64,000 nucleotides of DNA, taken from contig VXAA01007177.1 of NCBI GenBank assembly GCA_013399115.1, positions 1,148,585 to 1,212,584 of the forward strand, in the 5' to 3' direction. How positions within the stretch are numbered: position 1 is the stretch's first letter; each line of letters begins with the position of its first letter. Source of the DNA: Anseranas semipalmata (taxonomy: Eukaryota > Chordata > Aves > Anseriformes > Anseranatidae). The notes under the pieces were generated by a model. The model saw only the letters and a program-made list of their open reading frames with translations. It was not told where the DNA came from and did not search any database. A program made the position numbers and the translations under genes. Of the stretch, positions 1 through 12,735 are shown one piece after another.

Positions 1-1194
1 TGGTTAGCAATTAATAAAGATGCTACTGTTATTGTGCCAGAATACTGCAAGACTGGTCCTTCATTATCATTAAAGATTTTAAGATGAAAATAAACTGCTG
101 TAGATTTATTGCATATGTGCAGTGTACTATTTTCTAGATTGTGCCTTGTGCCTGTTAGTTCAGCTTCTGCAGAATGTAGCTTTTTGAGACTTAAACTGAT
201 CAATACCTACTTGAGGTCTTCAAAGCCTCTTTGGATTTGCAGTTGTTATCAGTAGAACAGGGACAAAAAAATGCTTGAGTACAACAGTGAGATGGATGAA
301 TTCATACAGACAAGAAATCAGAGAGATCCATCTGAAACTCTACACTGCCTGAGTTTGAGTTGCTGTAGGTATTTGCAATAGTTGAAGACAGCAAATGGGT
401 TTAAAAACAAAGATAGTTGTTTTATAGAGAGATCATATTTCTGAGGTACAAGAACTGGGACAAAATTGCTTGTATTCAGGATTCATAGCGTATGATGTTA
501 ATGGAGTTCATAATCCTCAGTAGAACAGGGCCTTGTATCTGTGAAGAAGAAATAATGGATACTCATTCATCCCTATCCAGATAGTTACTTACTCTTTCCG
601 TCCTGTACTTTCTTTCTCCCATTATTCTATTTCATCCTCCATTTTATTCTGTTATTTTTCATAGTGATTAAAGTTTTTACCTATTTACAAACATTTTTGC
701 AAATGAAGAGATTGAAAGATCTGTGAAAAGGTGCTTGCTTTATTTTTCCCCTTTTCTTTTAAAATACAGAGGAAATTATAGGGGGGAATTTAGAAAATGC
801 CAAAAAATAAATTTATCTCAGCTATTGAGATAGTTGTGCTATTTGAGAAATAGCATGTGTTTGATTAGGGCTGAGTTTAAATTTGTATACGGGAGGTTCC
901 TGAGTCTAGGCTCCATGTGAATTTCCTCCTTTTGGACTACTTAGGGGAAGTGTCGGGTTTTATTTTGTCTACATAATCTAAAAAACAGAAAAAAAAAAAA
1001 ACATAGGAAAAAAGCAAGCAATATAATTACTTATGTCCATTTCCAAGTACATCTTGAAAATCAGGGAAATTATTTGCTTTAAATTATCCAGAAGGTTTCA
1101 ATTCTAGTCTTAAAACAGTCATGGAAGATTATTTTTTTTTTAAGGTAGTTGTTTTGGAAAGTTACCAGTCATTCACAGTAGGGCTTTAGACTGA

Positions 1195-1218
1195 AGGTCA
1201 TAAAGGTCATGAAGGTCA
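1195..1218 (+). promoter_or_regulatory. Three AGGTCA half-sites at DR3 spacing (candidate nuclear-receptor site)
   Basis: AGGTCA occurs exactly at 1195-1200, 1204-1209 and 1213-1218, with 3-nt spacers TAA and TGA. AGGTCA direct repeats with a 3-nt spacer are the classical element for the vitamin D receptor-RXR heterodimer. The array is also a 9-bp tandem repeat and may have no function. Binding is inferred only. Confidence 0.3.
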
Positions 1219-1389
1219 TGTCAACCATAACTAAAATGAAAACAACCAGTGAATAAGTCCTTTCTGGTAAGAATAAATTAAAAGAGAAAATTCATAGCCT
1301 TATGTGGACAGTACAAAATACTCAGCCAAAAGATTATCCTTGCTAGTGAAGAATCCTTCCAAAAAAGAAGTTCAGTCAGGTTCCGTGTA

Positions 1390-1500
1390 GGGAACGGAAT
1401 TGTTTATCACCTTACAGGAAAATGTACTTGGAGGAAGAACGGGAACAGAATTGTTTATCACCTTAAAGGAAAATGTACTTGGAGGTAGAACGGGAACAGG
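1390..1500 (+). repeat. 51-bp tandem duplication, about 2.2 copies
   Basis: Copy 1 (1390-1440) and copy 2 (1441-1491) are each 51 bp and differ at three positions by eye. A partial third copy, GGGAACAG, begins at 1492. The core contains TTGTTTATCACCTTA. The low divergence suggests a recent local duplication within the intron. No known repeat family is recognised. Confidence 0.9.
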
Positions 1501-3208
1501 AAGGTGATGACGTTTATTGCTTCTTTTGGTCATTTCTGAGTTGTATAAGCAGCAGTTTTAATTATAGTTTCTGAAAATAGTGTGTTTTACAGCTCTTTCT
1601 AACCCTAGCAGTCTACTCTAACTGACTGGACAGTCCCAGCTAGTTTTGTATGCAAGTAATGCTTCTTCATTGGTAACCACTGTTTTGGACTAGGTATGAA
1701 AACTTTGTATTTCACTTATGTATGCATTAAAAGACATGAATGGTTTACTTGGGATTTTTATCTGCTATCTCCTTGGAAATTTTGCTAGTTTTTCTTTTAT
1801 TAATTTCTCAAAAACATATTGGGATTTACTGCCAAACATAATGAATTTCACTGTAAGAAGCAACAGGGAGAGAAAGCTGTGTTTGAAAGAAAAATTTGAA
1901 AAGGAAGTGGAATTTCCAAATCAGCTATATTATTACTCAGCAAAAATTGCATCAATGCTAAAGCAAGACATATGCAAACATACATAACTGTTATTGCCAC
2001 ATTTGAACCTTCTTTCAGACTTTCTCCTCTGCCATTCTTCAGTGCCTACTTCCCTTCACTTGCCTACGTTTTCCTTAGTCTGGGTTTTGCACATTTTCCT
2101 TCTCCACTGTAGCCCTTTCCCTGCTTTCTCTTTAGAGCTGCCATTCTTCCACAGGCTGGTAACTCTGTCATGCTGTCAGCAACCAAGCCAACTCTTCACT
2201 TCCCTGCCTGCAGCAATAGAAAATGCAGGAGTCCTTACACAGAATTTCCTCCATGTTTGTTGCGTTTACTTGCCATAGTACCAAATAGTTAAGCAGGCCT
2301 TCTCTTCCTAATAGAAATGAGTATGTAGTTACACCTACAGTAGCAGTTCTTGAAGCATTATCAGAATTTGTAATGTGTTTTTCTTTCACTGACGCATATT
2401 AAAAGAAAACAATAGCATATTGGTCCCAAAGTGCTTTTGAACTTACTCTACCCTCTGTTCTCTTCCCCATTCCTAGGGGCAAGTGTGGCACACAGCAGAT
2501 TTCATCCTCTTATCATCTGGTTCTCTGAGCCCCAGAATCAAACTGATCAACACAGCTGCAATAAATAAAGTGACTTTTCAATAAGTTATGATGCCAAATA
2601 TTATTCAACATTCTTCTGGCCAGGCACAGAGTTTGATGGAAAACAGCACTAACTTATTGCCTTTATCTTTGCAATCAAAATTGCTGAGTAATCATGGACA
2701 CCAGTTACGGGAAAGCAGAATGTGAATAATGCCAATTTGCTTGTTTTTGTTTACACTTACTATTTAAAACAAAAGTGCCTACAACAATATGGTTTTCATT
2801 AATTATGAAGCACAGGCAATGTGTTAAAAAGATCAGTCTTCAAGCCTTTAAGAAATGTTAATTTATATATGTATCTACCTGTTCTGTCGTAGTGCGTCAT
2901 TTCTAATATCTTTTTCATTAACATCCAGACATCTTAATGCAACATTTGATTGGATATACATCTAATGGAATATCTAGCACATTCCATAGTAGTTACCTGA
3001 ATACTTCAGTTCTAGCATTTGGGAATGCGCTGTACTCTGACTTACTCATTCAGCCTTTTTGACTATAATGCAAAGAGAAAAATGATGGTGTGAATACTCC
3101 TCTATGTTAAAATTGTTGCAATCCAAAAGTAGCTGTTTTAAATGCATTCTTTCTGAATAATAAAAAAAAAAAGTTATATTGTTTTTTCTTTTTGTTTTCT
3201 TTCTCTAG

Positions 3209-3357
3209 GCTGAGGTTCAGCTATGCTATCTGGAAGCACAAAGAGATGCTGTTGAACAGATGTCCTTAAAGCTGTACAGTGAGCAGTACAACAGTAGTAG
3301 CAAGCGAAAGGAAGAGTTTGCTGATATGTCAAAAGTTCACACAGTGGGAAGTAATGG
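3209..3357 (+). CDS. AKAP6: AKAP6 exon A, spectrin-repeat region
   Basis: This exon encodes 49 codons plus two bases of a split glycine codon, starting AEVQLCYLEAQRDAVEQ and ending near KVHTVGSN. It follows a strong acceptor: a tract of mostly T and C ending TTTCTCTAG. It is followed by the donor GG|GTAGGG. It starts in phase 0 and ends in phase 2. The peptide is a charged, leucine-rich helix followed by a Ser/Lys-rich linker (residues 29-36), as expected at the end of one spectrin-like unit and the link to the next. The match to AKAP6 is near-identical as I remember the mammalian protein, with an Asn in the NSSSK stretch where I recall Thr. Intron retention would end translation at once, because the donor reads GGG TAG in frame. 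Confidence 0.93.
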
Positions 3358-3779
3358 GTAGGGAACTATTCTTTTTGTTGTTTTATTCTCACTGATCTGT
3401 ATTTTTTTTTTACATGATATACTTCTTGCTTCTAGTTAACTGGGATTTTTCTTCCTGGGTCAAGAAGCAAGGGAAAACTCTCTCTATATATTTATTTTTC
3501 ATATATTAATGCAAAAATTAAAGAGTTCTGGATAATTGATCCAAATCATGGTTTGTTCATAGGACTACCTAACATTATCTAACAGCAATCCATTATTTCG
3601 ATTAAAAATAAATGTAACATCCTTTCATTTCAAGCTTTTCTCCTGTAATGTCTTCATGTCTTTTGATTTCTTATCATCTTCCAAGGAAATGTCTTTATAA
3701 CTTGTTAACACCACTGTAAGACAATTCTCTGTAATCATTATTTTACTAGTGACTAGGAAAGTTGAACATGAAGCTTTAC

Positions 3780-3824
3780 ATATATATAAAAGTATATATA
3801 TATATATATACACACACATATATG
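3780..3824 (+). repeat. (TA)n/(CA)n microsatellite
   Basis: The run alternates TA dinucleotides, interrupted once by AAAAG, and passes into five CA units before returning to ATATATG. It is an ordinary length-variable intronic microsatellite. Confidence 0.9.
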
Positions 3825-6100
3825 TAAGTGAACTTATAGTTTCCAGTTTAAGCATACCAGTTTTGTTCATACAGAAAGCTGCAATTTAAACTGTTTTCAC
3901 TTGATTTGGTCATCTCAGTCTGACTTTTAATAAATGTAAACACACGTACTATATATGTAAGTGCCTATATGTATACATATACATATAAAAGCACCCTTTC
4001 TTGACAATTTGAGCAAAGAATCTTGGATGAATTAATCACTGAAATGAAGTCTTGAATGGTTGCCCCTCCCTTTTTCACAAAAAAGAAAAATTTTTGTAGT
4101 TCTGGTTTGAGACTTTTTCTTGAAGGCCTTTTGAAAACCATATCTGCTAACTGATAGCTCCTCTAAATGTACATAAGAACATACCTATGAGTTAATAATA
4201 GTATGGGGTAAAAGCAGTTCAAAGGAGCTGACTAGTGCTCATTGTTTGGGCACATACTTATTTGGATACAAGTTTTCTAGTAACCAGAAAATTCAATAGA
4301 AGATTTACCTTCAATTTTGCATGCAAGGAAAGTAACTGACCAAGGTGCTCTTTATCCCCATAACTTCCTTTTTCAATTGTTAACTCAATGTTAAGGTCTT
4401 GGAAACACAGTTTTATGAAATTACCAACTGTAAAGATAAATGAGCCTTGTAAACATCCCCTCTTATTATACGGAAAGATGACTGTTTTAGAAAAGTTGAT
4501 GTGGGCTAATTATGTAGGATTACTGAGATCTTGATTACATATGCAGAAATCTGTCAGATTCTCAAACACGCTAGTTGCAGCTATTGCCAACCATAAAAAT
4601 AATTTGTTCAGAATTGGTGTGTATATGTATATAAATGTGCACTGGGGGCTAAATGTTCAAAAACAGCTTCTAATTTTGCAGCCGGAGTTGAATGTGATCG
4701 AGACTTAAGGTTGGAATTTTGTGGGGGACATAACACAGTAAGACAATAAGAGACATTTGATTTTATTGAGGATAGGGGCTATAAAGCTTTAAGCCTCATG
4801 GAAAAATCCAGTCTGTAATTCTGCGTATCATATGTGTAAAGCAGATAGTGAAGCTCTTAGCTGCATTCATTTGCACTCGTAATGCTTTTTACTAGCAAAG
4901 GTGATCTACTGGTGTTCCCTGTTTCTGTGCTGTGGCCACCTTTCTGGGCCCTTACGACCATCTCAGCACTTACAGGCTCAACAGTAGCTTAAGGGCCCAA
5001 AAGACAGGAGGGAGATAGATACAATACCACATATTCAGCTGTTACAGAAAACATGGTGGGCTGAATTCAAATGGAAAACTTCTATTTGAACCAGTCTGAG
5101 GTATTGTATTGAACACAACAGACATGCCTTTAAGCTACAGATATATGGCTTTGAAAGTAGGGTTTATTCAGTATTTCCCTACTGCATAAAAACTGTGGAC
5201 AGAAATTCTATAGTAGGATGAGCGAGCCTCTGTGGTAGGAGGACTGAGATCTCTACAGAGAAGGGGCAATTCAGGTAACTGGGAAAATTAGGGTATCCAT
5301 TAGCTGTTGTGACCAGCTGGCCTAGGAGAAAGAAGAGTGCCTACAGGGAGGACAAGAATTACTGTAGATGGAGAATTGTTTATATAGTGAGGGGAAAGAT
5401 TTAGGAGGTGACTTTGTGCAGGAAACAGCTAAACTGAGATAGGTAAGGTAGTATTGGCAGAATAGGGTGATGCCAGTTACTGAGTAAAGAAAGATTTCCT
5501 GCAGAGCGTGGATGTTACAATGACAATAGAGAGGATGTGTGTATGGAATATAACACAATTTTAAAGCTGTTAAGGCCAGAATTTTGATTTCTCCTATATC
5601 CTCCTAATAAAAACATATGTATGGAAAGGAGTTCCAAAATATGTTGACCCAGAAACTTGAAAGAACTTTTTGTCTGGCTGAAATTTTTTGGCAGGCATAT
5701 CACTATGTTTACTGTATTTCTAAATACCATGTGAGTTATGCCATCAAAGAAATAATACAAACTGGAATCGTATGTTAAACATGGGGAAAAAGGCTGATGG
5801 AAATAGCTTCACATTCCTTTTTATTTATTAATGCCACAGACAAGCTGGTTTTCTCATGAGAAAGGTGCTCATGAATTTTCATTCAAAATAATAAATTGAT
5901 GTCCACATTTTAAGAAATATGTTTAGGGTTCAAGGGATTAGACATGCAACTCTGCATATCTGATTCCCTGTTTACCAAGATAAAATATACTTCTTAATGT
6001 CATTTCAGTTATTATGTAGCTAATGATTTTAGCTTATTAACCAACAAACCTATATTAAGGAAGCTGTCCTTTAACTAACATTGTAGCCTTCTTGTTGTCA

Positions 6101-6186
6101 ATTTTTTTTTTTTTTTTAGTAAACTGATGACCTAATTTATGGTGGTGGTTTTTTTTGGGTTTTTGTTGTTGTTGTTGTTGTTTTTT
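6101..6186 (+). repeat. T-rich stretch with (GTT)n
   Basis: A 16-T run at 6102-6117 is followed by GGTGGTGG and T runs, then GTT units from about 6165 to 6180. It is low-complexity sequence. The Lys/Gln-rich peptide it encodes in reverse is an artefact. Confidence 0.85.
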
Positions 6187-7636
6187 AGCAATCAGTGGGT
6201 TTGGATAATCTACCAAAATTAGATCTTTTCTATAGTTCTTGCATCTGTAACACAGATACAATATTTCAGAAGTTATGCTTTCCTTAATTCTGCCTGTGGC
6301 AATATGAAAACAGATCTGCTAAGCCCAGAAAAAAAATAGATTCTCAATATAGAAGAAATATTCAATATACCACAGAAATACTGACAGGTACATTTTAATC
6401 TTAACCTGTCACTGATCCTCCGTTTGTTGGATTTTCTGAATATCTTTTTAGCACCTTAATAACATATCTTTTTCCAAATAATAATTTGATAGTAATCAGT
6501 ATTTTCCATTTAGATGTACGACATTCATTTTAAAAACAAAGCATTTCTTTGAAAAACATCAGAGTTATTTCAGAACTATTAAAAATATTGCAATCATTAT
6601 TATTGTTATTATTATTTTAAATATAGATGATGCTTTTTAGCCTGACTTCACTATCTTCAAGCTCAGGAAAATAACTGCCATAGATAGTTTGCTTAAAAAC
6701 AGTCCTAGTTAACTTTATTTTACTGCCTCCCCCCCATCCTCCCCCNAGGAAGAGGAACAGGATCTAGACTATGGGAAAAAAGAAATCCTTGTTACAATTT
6801 GCATCCCTTCTTGGGCTTTTTCCAATTAATCCTGTTTCTCTCACTCTTTATTTTGGTTTGAGATGCTGTTTAGAACATTAGCTAGAAATCAAACTGTCCA
6901 GCTATTTCATAGTGCTTATTTGGGTTTTGTAAAGGTCAGGGGAAAGTGCTTTTGTGTGTCTTTAAAGGATCAATTCATTCTCTTACACCAATAAATCGAC
7001 AAATTTGGACTGTAACCAAGATGTGGGTCTATAGATACAAAGCAGGTGTTTGGATCCAGCATGTGTTCTGCACATTATAGTGAAATCCCTGTCCACTTCC
7101 TGGTGCAGTCTCCGAAGGCATCCCGTCCTATTCTGGCAGCAGAAGGCCATGAACATTGGATGTAGGCTTTGATTCAGTCAGCTTCATATCTGAATTTAAT
7201 ATTTTAGTGGTGAGTGAAAACTGACCAAGTCCAACTGAATCAGTACCAATTTACATGAGATGAAATCAAGCCTCTTATATCATAAAACATATGTTTTAAT
7301 AATTGCTTGTCAGTTTTATGACAGTGGGTAATACTTGGATAGGACAGAAGGGGAATAAAGGAGCACTAGATACTGAAGCTGCAGAATGGTTATACAGTTT
7401 TCAGAGGAAGGGATGAAGATTCAGTATCACTGCAAATATGGTATTCAAAATGGAGCTTAGTCTTATTTTAGTTACAAAATGGTATCTGAGACAAATGGCT
7501 CCTGAAAGAGGAGTAAAAGTACACTATGTGGAGTGGGTTAAACTAGAGAGTTAGTTCACAAGGAGGAATCAATACTTGTGCATTATACAAGACTTCCTTT
7601 GTTGTCAGCTCATTGAAAATATTACCATAGAGCTTG

Positions 7637-7855
7637 CTTCCTTCCCTCCCTCCTTCCCTCCCTCCTTCCTTCCCTCCTTCCTTCCCTCCTTCCNCCTTCC
7701 TTCCTTTCCCTTCCCTTCCTTCCTTTCCCTTCCCTTCCTTCCTTTCCCTTCCCTTCCTTCCTTTCCCTTCCCTTCCTTCCTTTCCCTTCCCTTCCTTCCT
7801 TTCCCTTCCCTTCCTTCCTTTCCCTTCCCTTCCTTCCTTTTCTTTCTTTCTTTCT
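7637..7855 (+). repeat. Homopyrimidine minisatellite with a 19-bp unit
   Basis: Every known base from 7637 to 7855 is C or T, with one N at 7694. The first third is irregular CCTT/CCCT. From about 7705 the motif TTTCCC recurs at 7705, 7724, 7743, 7762, 7781, 7800 and 7819, an exact 19-bp period, and the tract ends in TTTC units. Long mirror-symmetric homopyrimidine tracts can form triplex (H-) DNA. The Pro/Leu/Phe/Ser-rich and Lys/Glu/Gly-rich open frames across it are by-products of the repeat. Confidence 0.95.
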
Positions 7856-8979
7856 GAAAGACAGGTCTACTTGTCACAACTTTATCTATAATCTTTCAAA
7901 ATTACCATGCACATGGTACTCTAGTTAATAACAACTGAAACTGTGATTGTATTAATAACATTAAAAACACGTTTAGTTTATTGTTTCTCTGTTGAAATAC
8001 TGCTAATTTTTTTAATGGTGTTGCTAAAGATGCAGAAAGCTAAAAAAGGTTTTTAATAACTGGGGAAATTAGCTTTAGTGGAATGTGTACTTTGTTTGAT
8101 CAATATGTTTTTTTTGATACTACTGACAAGGCTTTTGTTAGTTCCAATTTTGGAGGTTTGAAGATCCCTTTTCAAGGGGTATTTTTTTGACGAATGTGCA
8201 GTTTTTAGTATGTACCTTCTGTCTTGTACCATGGTGTTTTAGAAGAAGCTATGCTTTACTTATTCACTGGGCTTTCAATAGAGAATCACATTAATCCTTT
8301 TAAGCTCCTTATTCTAATGATTTATTTTGTTGAAAACCGTAGTGATCCTCCTTTGAATTTTAATGATTGCTGGCTATTCAAGGATTCATTGTTTTGACTT
8401 CCTGTCCTTACCTTTGTTTCTTACATGTCTGTAGGGAACACCTGTCTAATACTGTATCTGGCCTTAGTTCTCACTGGCTTACCATATTCACTCAAGCCTA
8501 TCTTAAGGCGTTAAGTTGAAATGCTAGCTACTCATCCATGAAAATAAATGTAGGATATTTACAGAGATAGGCAGATAGACAGCAGAAGGATAGCTGAATG
8601 GATTGAGACATTTTTCTATGAAAATAACATTTTTATATGAATTATATCAAGATGGTTGCAAAGTTTGCTCAATATAAAGTCAGCACTTTAAAAACCATTA
8701 ATCAACACTATCTATGGGGGATTTCTATTTCAGAAATTTTGAAGCAAATGCAGTATGCCAACAGTTGTCAGGATTTGGCATCAGCCGCTGAATTTAGGTC
8801 ATGGCACTGGCTTAAATTGGATTTCAGTTTTCATTTTCCTCCACTCTGTATAAATACAGAATGTCTCTTTAGAAATATAACTAGGAACATCATGAGTTTT
8901 CAAGAATATATTATTCTAATACAAGATTTTAACAACTACACCGTATTTATGCATAATACATTTTGTTCCTTATCTACAG

Positions 8980-9100
8980 CCTTTTGGACTTTGATTCAGA
9001 ATACCAGGAGCTCTGGGATTGGCTGATTGACATGGAATCCATCGTGATGGACAGCCATGACCTGATGATGTCAGAGGAGCAGCAGCAGCATCTTTACAAG
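8980..9100 (+). CDS. AKAP6: AKAP6 exon B, start of a spectrin repeat
   Basis: One base completes the split glycine codon from exon A, then 40 codons follow: LLDFDSEYQELWDWLIDM, then IVMDSHDLMMSEEQQQHLYK. The acceptor is TTATCTACAG|C and the donor is AAG|GTTAGC, which is weaker than usual because of T at +3. The motif LWDWL with acidic residues on either side is typical of helix A of a spectrin repeat. It starts in phase 2 and ends in phase 0. Read-through would add ten residues before a TAG at 9131. The short CAG run (QQQ) is part of the protein and is not expanded. Confidence 0.95.
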
Positions 9101-9659
9101 GTTAGCGCTACCGTTACTGCCTTTACCTAGCTATAGAAGATCTGATTAGCTTGACAAGTCTTTCTCTCACAGGATATCGCTGCGTTCATTGTATGTATCA
9201 TGGTGTCTATTAGAATTCCCTTCCCTGTCCCCAACCTCATTTCCATCCCCTGTGCGCTGACAGGCTGCACCGACATCATAATTGCAAGAAAGTTCCCTTT
9301 ATCACATTCTATTTGGTGTAATTCTATAGAAGGACAAAGATTTGTCTTCAAGATGAATAGAAATAAATGAAACTGCATTAATAAATAGACTGAAACAAAA
9401 TGAAGGAAAAAATGAAATGGTAGCATTTAACAAAATGTGTTTTGATTGGAGCTTTCAGCTGGATTTTTATCCACCTTTCAGACCTCTTCTGGGAAGAAAG
9501 AAATTTGCCTTGATTTTGGTTTGCTGCTGCCAGAATACAGGACTCTTCCAATTTAATTGTTATTAGTTATGCACAAAGCAGACGTTGTCATGTTAAGTCA
9601 TCACACTTGTGATCTCAGCAGAATGATTGTGGACTTGCATATTGATTATAGAGTCTTTG

Positions 9660-9717
9660 TATATATATAAAAGATGTGTATATGTGTATATATATACACA
9701 CACAGTCACGCACACAC
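9660..9717 (+). repeat. TA/TG/CA microsatellite
   Basis: Alternating TATATATA, TGTATATGTGTATATA and ACACACAC with GTCACG interruptions form a degenerate purine-pyrimidine alternating tract of the kind that can flip to Z-DNA. It is intronic and no function is seen. Confidence 0.85.
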
Positions 9718-12659
9718 GGTTTCTTATATTTCTTATGGTAGCCTTAGCCCAGAAGCTTTGTCACTTCTTTCAGGTAGCGAGTACTTTTAGGAAGTTGCCC
9801 AAAATGCATGATTTGGTCCTAAAACTGTTTCAAGCTTCACCGTGTGTCTGAGAAGCTGTAGTCCACAGGTATGAGGGGCAGTGGGGAAAAGAAAGGAGGG
9901 GCTTTTGACAGAAATATCAGGCTGCAGTAAATCTTCCTCATTTAGGCAATTTTTATTGGAGTAATTCTGACAGTTGTCATCCTTGAATTGCTTTGAGCAT
10001 ATGGCATATTTCAAAGAGCAGATTGTGAATCATAAAAAATAAAATTAATAACTAACCACAGAATCAGCAACAGTATAATGACAAGAAACAACTACCCTCT
10101 AGCTTTTTTTTATTTCTTATCGAATAAATGGTACATTCAAGGTCAAATAGAAGTTGTTTTCTTTCTTCTATGATTGCACGATTTGATAATTTATTAAATA
10201 TAATTTAGTTTTTCTTGCTTTGGCGTCCTATTTTCTTGATGGCGTTCTTGCATTTTTTTTTCTCTCTAATTTTAGTCCTTTTATTTAAAATACCCTGTGA
10301 AAAAGGGTTGTCAAACAAGTTAAAGTATGTTTAGGAGTGGAAATATGGTTCAAGTCCAAACTATTTTAGGCTGCAAGTTTAATTCAGTAATCTCTATTTC
10401 TTGCTTTGTCAATAATTTCTTATTTTCAGTAATGTATTTTTTCTAACTTTCTAAATACTTAATCATACTTAATCATACATTAACAGTCCTGGCCATGTCT
10501 AGGCTCAGAAATAAGCAATGCCAGAAATGGGTAAAAAGTTTCTTGCGAGTCTAAAACAGTGTGTTTTGGTAGTGCCTGTCCATATAAGACCAGCTTGTAC
10601 CATGCCTAATCTAGCTACTAGTTTTAGTTTTATACTAAAAAAAAAAATAATAATAATAATCAATAAACATAAATCAAATTTTAAGAAAAATTCCACCCAT
10701 TGATATGAAAAGCAACAGAGCTTAAGCAGCCAACCCAAGTATTTTAGGTGCTATTTAGGATACTTCCCTTTCTGATATCCAAATGTAGCCATTAAAATAA
10801 TTATAGACAGTCAGGCTGGGATAATAATGCATAGTGAGAACAATAAAAGAGGGCAATAATTTATAAATTATTTGGCAGTAGAGTATGGTGGCAAAATGAG
10901 AAATATTGTTCATTCAAATTGGGAAATAATAGTCTCTTATTATTACCAAATTCTGTCTTATGATATGTGTGACACTTCTGAAAGCAGAAAGTTTGTGTCA
11001 GAGGGGCAGTGTGTTTGCTCTGCGGTTTCCACAGTGAGGGTATCTGCTAGTTAATAGAGCCCCCATCTCAAAAGTACTGGCCACTGCAGAACCACTTGAA
11101 GAAGGGTGGAAAGAGACTGCTTACCCTCTCACAATGAATGTTCTGAGTATACCTTTCTAGTGAAAGCAGCAAGCAAATTGTTAAGGGCTGAAGGAAAGAC
11201 TTAAGCAACTAGAAACGTGCAATTTGGTTAAGAGATGGCTAAGGAATGTCGGTAAACCAGGATGAGTATTTACAGGTAATGTAAAAAGCTTGACTGAATA
11301 GCATTAAGATCTATTAGCCTTTCAAAGGAAAAAAAAAATTAAAAACCTCTTAAAGAACTGTTGAAAGCCCCATAATTTCAGACATTTAAAAGTAGACAAA
11401 AGAAAACATTAGCAAATGTAATTGAGGGAACAATTCTATCCTAGCAAAAGAGAGGTCAGATAAATCTGTAGGTCTTTATCATCCTTAATTTCAGAGATTC
11501 AAGTAACAAAATGAATCATGCCCTCAAAAATGCTGTTAATAGTTTTTTAAAACCAGCCCGGTAAACCTCTCTTGTAATCAATGGTGACACCCTTTTTATT
11601 TGGAGGGTCTCATACAGAGTGGTGGATGGTCTAGTGCTTACAGCAATGGGGCACCAGCACTGCTTACACTTCACTGTGAACACAGCCTTTCTACTCTGTA
11701 GGGAAAGAAATCTATAAAGAGAAATTCAAGCAGCTATTATATCAGAATACCTCAAAGATGTGGGGTGTTATGAAAACACAGGTCTTGCTTTAGTCATTCT
11801 TTATCAGTTACAGCTTCAAACATGAACCTGCTAATTGCACTCTCTGCATTTTGGTGGATTCTCCTAAACCCACAGATCCCTCTTCTCAGTTACTGAGCTG
11901 ACAAGTAATTGCACCTCTGAGCCAGCTCAGCAAGCTGCCTCTGCCAGGGAACCTGCTGTGGTATCACTATTACCAACAGTAATCATCGCCCCTAAGGAGT
12001 CTATGAATGGGAAGGAGCAATGATAAAACAGGTAAATCGGAAGGGAAAAGCATACATTAAAAGAGCATAACATAATATATAAATGCTAAAATTGCATATG
12101 GGAAAATAAAATGTATTTTCATGGTTAGACTATTTTCCCAGTACTCTATTTTCAGATTTAATATAGATTTAAGTCAACTCTCAGCTTAATTTTGTTTTGT
12201 AATATTCCAGGAGCTTCATGGTTTTTATTAGGATCCTTATTATCTCTCTTTAACTAGGTTGTATTTTGCCCTTAACATAAGAGGAGCAGCACAGCCATTT
12301 TTTTTTAAAATTCTGAATATGTATGCTGACTTTCCCTAGATTTCTGAGATTTTAGTGCAAAGACTTGCAAAAATAGAAAACTATTCTTCCTTCATTTTCC
12401 ACCCTGTGCTCCCCTGCAGCCCTAAATGATTTCAGCTTTACACTCTTAAACTAGCTAATGATTTTGAAAATCAACTAGTGTTTGATGGAATGGCAGCCAT
12501 AGAATGCACAGCTGACAGTTTATTTGTCCTCTGATGCTGTATCTATTAACTAAGAAAAAACTGAAAGGAGCATTCTCATTTTTTTGGACTCTCACTTCTT
12601 TGTACTGTGGTAATAGCTCAGTTTAATGCCAAATGTATCATGTTTATTTCATTTTAATC

Positions 12660-12735
12660 TACTGCATGTGAGCCTGATCTCATAAGCTCTAAGTACACAG
12701 AACTTGCATTGACTTCAGCTGTATTCATATGCTGT
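12660..12735. repeat. Degenerate interspersed motif, possible copy
   Basis: The segment reads GAGCCTGATCTCATAAG, then TTGCATTGACTTCAGC. The CATTGACTTCA core and the leading CCTGATC recall other copies in the window (51612-51738, 57891-57990, 58166-58230, 61088-61150). This copy is weak on its own. Confidence 0.35.

Larger units (their letters stand above)
1..3208 (+). other. AKAP6: AKAP6 intron, 3' part (upstream of exon A)
   Basis: This AT-rich intron sequence ends in a long pyrimidine tract and CTAG acceptor just before exon A. It holds a triplet of AGGTCA half-sites near 1200 and a 51-bp tandem duplication near 1390-1500. The open frames at 1718-1987 and 1994-2278 have no recognisable domain or start context and are not called. 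The upstream exon is outside the window. Confidence 0.9.
3358..8979 (+). other. AKAP6: AKAP6 intron A-B (5,622 bp)
   Basis: This intron joins a phase-2 donor (GTAGGG) to the acceptor TTATCTACAG. It contains a TA/CA microsatellite near 3800, a perfect 16-bp palindrome (TATATGTATACATATA, 3966-3981), T and GTT runs near 6100-6186, a single N at 6746 beside C runs, and a 219-nt homopyrimidine minisatellite at 7637-7855. A moderately purine-rich stretch lies at about 4990-5600. I see no exon or RNA gene in it. Confidence 0.9.

Noticed and set aside
1718..2278. Two adjacent + strand ORFs of 89 and 94 codons
   Set aside because: No recognisable domain, no splice or start context, and typical length for chance ORFs in intron sequence.
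7576..7891. ORFs on both strands rich in Pro/Ser/Phe or Lys/Glu/Gly
   Set aside because: They are translations of the homopyrimidine repeat and contain an undetermined residue.
8637..9026. 129-codon + strand ORF overlapping exon B
   Set aside because: It crosses exon B in a different frame (exon B frame gives the AKAP6 match), so it is a shadow.
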